Source of the DNA: Lachnospiraceae bacterium | GTDB taxonomy: Bacteria; Bacillota; Clostridia; Lachnospirales; Lachnospiraceae | Assembly: GCA_910575475.1 (NCBI GenBank) | Contig: CAJTGD010000046.1 | Location: 1-40,646, forward strand | Reading direction: 5' to 3' | DNA length: 40,646 nucleotides | Shown: positions 40,538 through 40,646 of the stretch, piece after piece | How the letters are laid out: every line of letters begins with the position of its first letter | Position numbering within the stretch: the first letter of the stretch is position 1 | Notes under the pieces: model-generated | What the model was told of the DNA's origin: nothing | The model's database searches: none | What the model saw: the letters and a program-made list of their open reading frames with translations, nothing else | Position numbers and translations under genes: made by a program

Positions 40538-40646
40538 TTCCCTCTACACACCCTCAAGACAATCTGATAACAGCATAAAGCCCTTTATTTATGGGATTTT
40601 CTTCCATTTTTATCTTGCAATTTATCTATGATGTGATACTATGTAG

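Noticed and set aside
1..40646. CRISPR arrays, tRNA and rRNA genes
   Set aside because: No evenly spaced identical repeats, no cloverleaf with a TTCGA-type arm and no rRNA-like conserved blocks were noticed on reading; a covariance search was not possible.

Overview
The window looks like an accessory region of a Gram-positive gut Clostridia genome, most probably Lachnospiraceae. The evidence is consistent strong Shine-Dalgarno sites (GGAGG/AAGGAG), a Bce-type ABC/two-component module, sortase substrates with SPxTG signals instead of LPxTG, GH78/GH31/GH43 glycosidases with GPH and ABC sugar transport, MATE pumps, and IS630, IS4 and recombinase debris. The genus cannot be fixed from the sequence alone. 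No rRNA, tRNA or CRISPR array was seen.

Layout. 1-370: 3' end of an IS630-family transposase with its terminal repeat, then gene debris. 369-4930: a complete ABC ATPase, FtsX-type permease, response regulator and histidine kinase operon (BceAB-RS type), closed by a terminator. 5136-6327 (minus): ferredoxin and NapH-like membrane Fe-S protein plus an unidentified ORF. 6377-6830: remnant of a regulated MATE locus carrying a 163 bp MITE. 7132-10278: a large surface protein with a transglutaminase-like domain, a Big_2-like domain and an SPVTG sorting signal. 10403-13561: Rrf2 regulator divergent from cysK, then an O-acetylhomoserine sulfhydrylase gene. 11962-16038: four members of a hairpin-rich repeat family, an acetyltransferase, and truncated SDR, old-yellow-enzyme and GH43 genes. 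16460-21667: AraC regulator divergent from an alpha-L-rhamnosidase and GPH symporter, a coherent rhamnoside-use locus. 21686-22379: three TA-bounded palindromic elements joined end to end, then recombinase debris. 22565-24652 (minus): MATE pump behind two copies of a promoter/leader-ORF/terminator cassette. 24800-27318: IS4 fragment, AlbA_2 regulator, small frameshifted gene. 27385-32338: solute-binding lipoprotein, two partial copies of an ECF sigma gene, and fused fragments of a sugar permease, an HlyD-like adaptor and an FtsX/MacB-like permease. 32380-36056: DJ-1 protein, frameshifted LRR surface protein, inositol-monophosphatase, truncated XRE regulator. 36084-40537: small unknown ORF, GH31 alpha-xylosidase, decayed chemoreceptor, truncated HipA/CtkA-like gene.

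How it works together. The intact parts are self-contained modules: peptide-antibiotic sensing and detoxification, sulfur amino-acid synthesis under an Rrf2 regulator, rhamnoside and xyloside breakdown, and a solute-binding gene whose promoter matches those of the ECF sigma gene. Between them lies a gene graveyard with more than a dozen truncated, frameshifted or fused genes.

The strongest candidates for something undescribed are: (1) a family of TA/CTAG-bounded palindromic elements that insert next to one another, with a probable parental IS630 at the left edge; (2) a nested-hairpin repeat family around cysK/metY; (3) a twice-used leader-ORF attenuator in front of a MATE pump; (4) an autoregulated ECF sigma locus that was tandemly duplicated and then collapsed by deletion.
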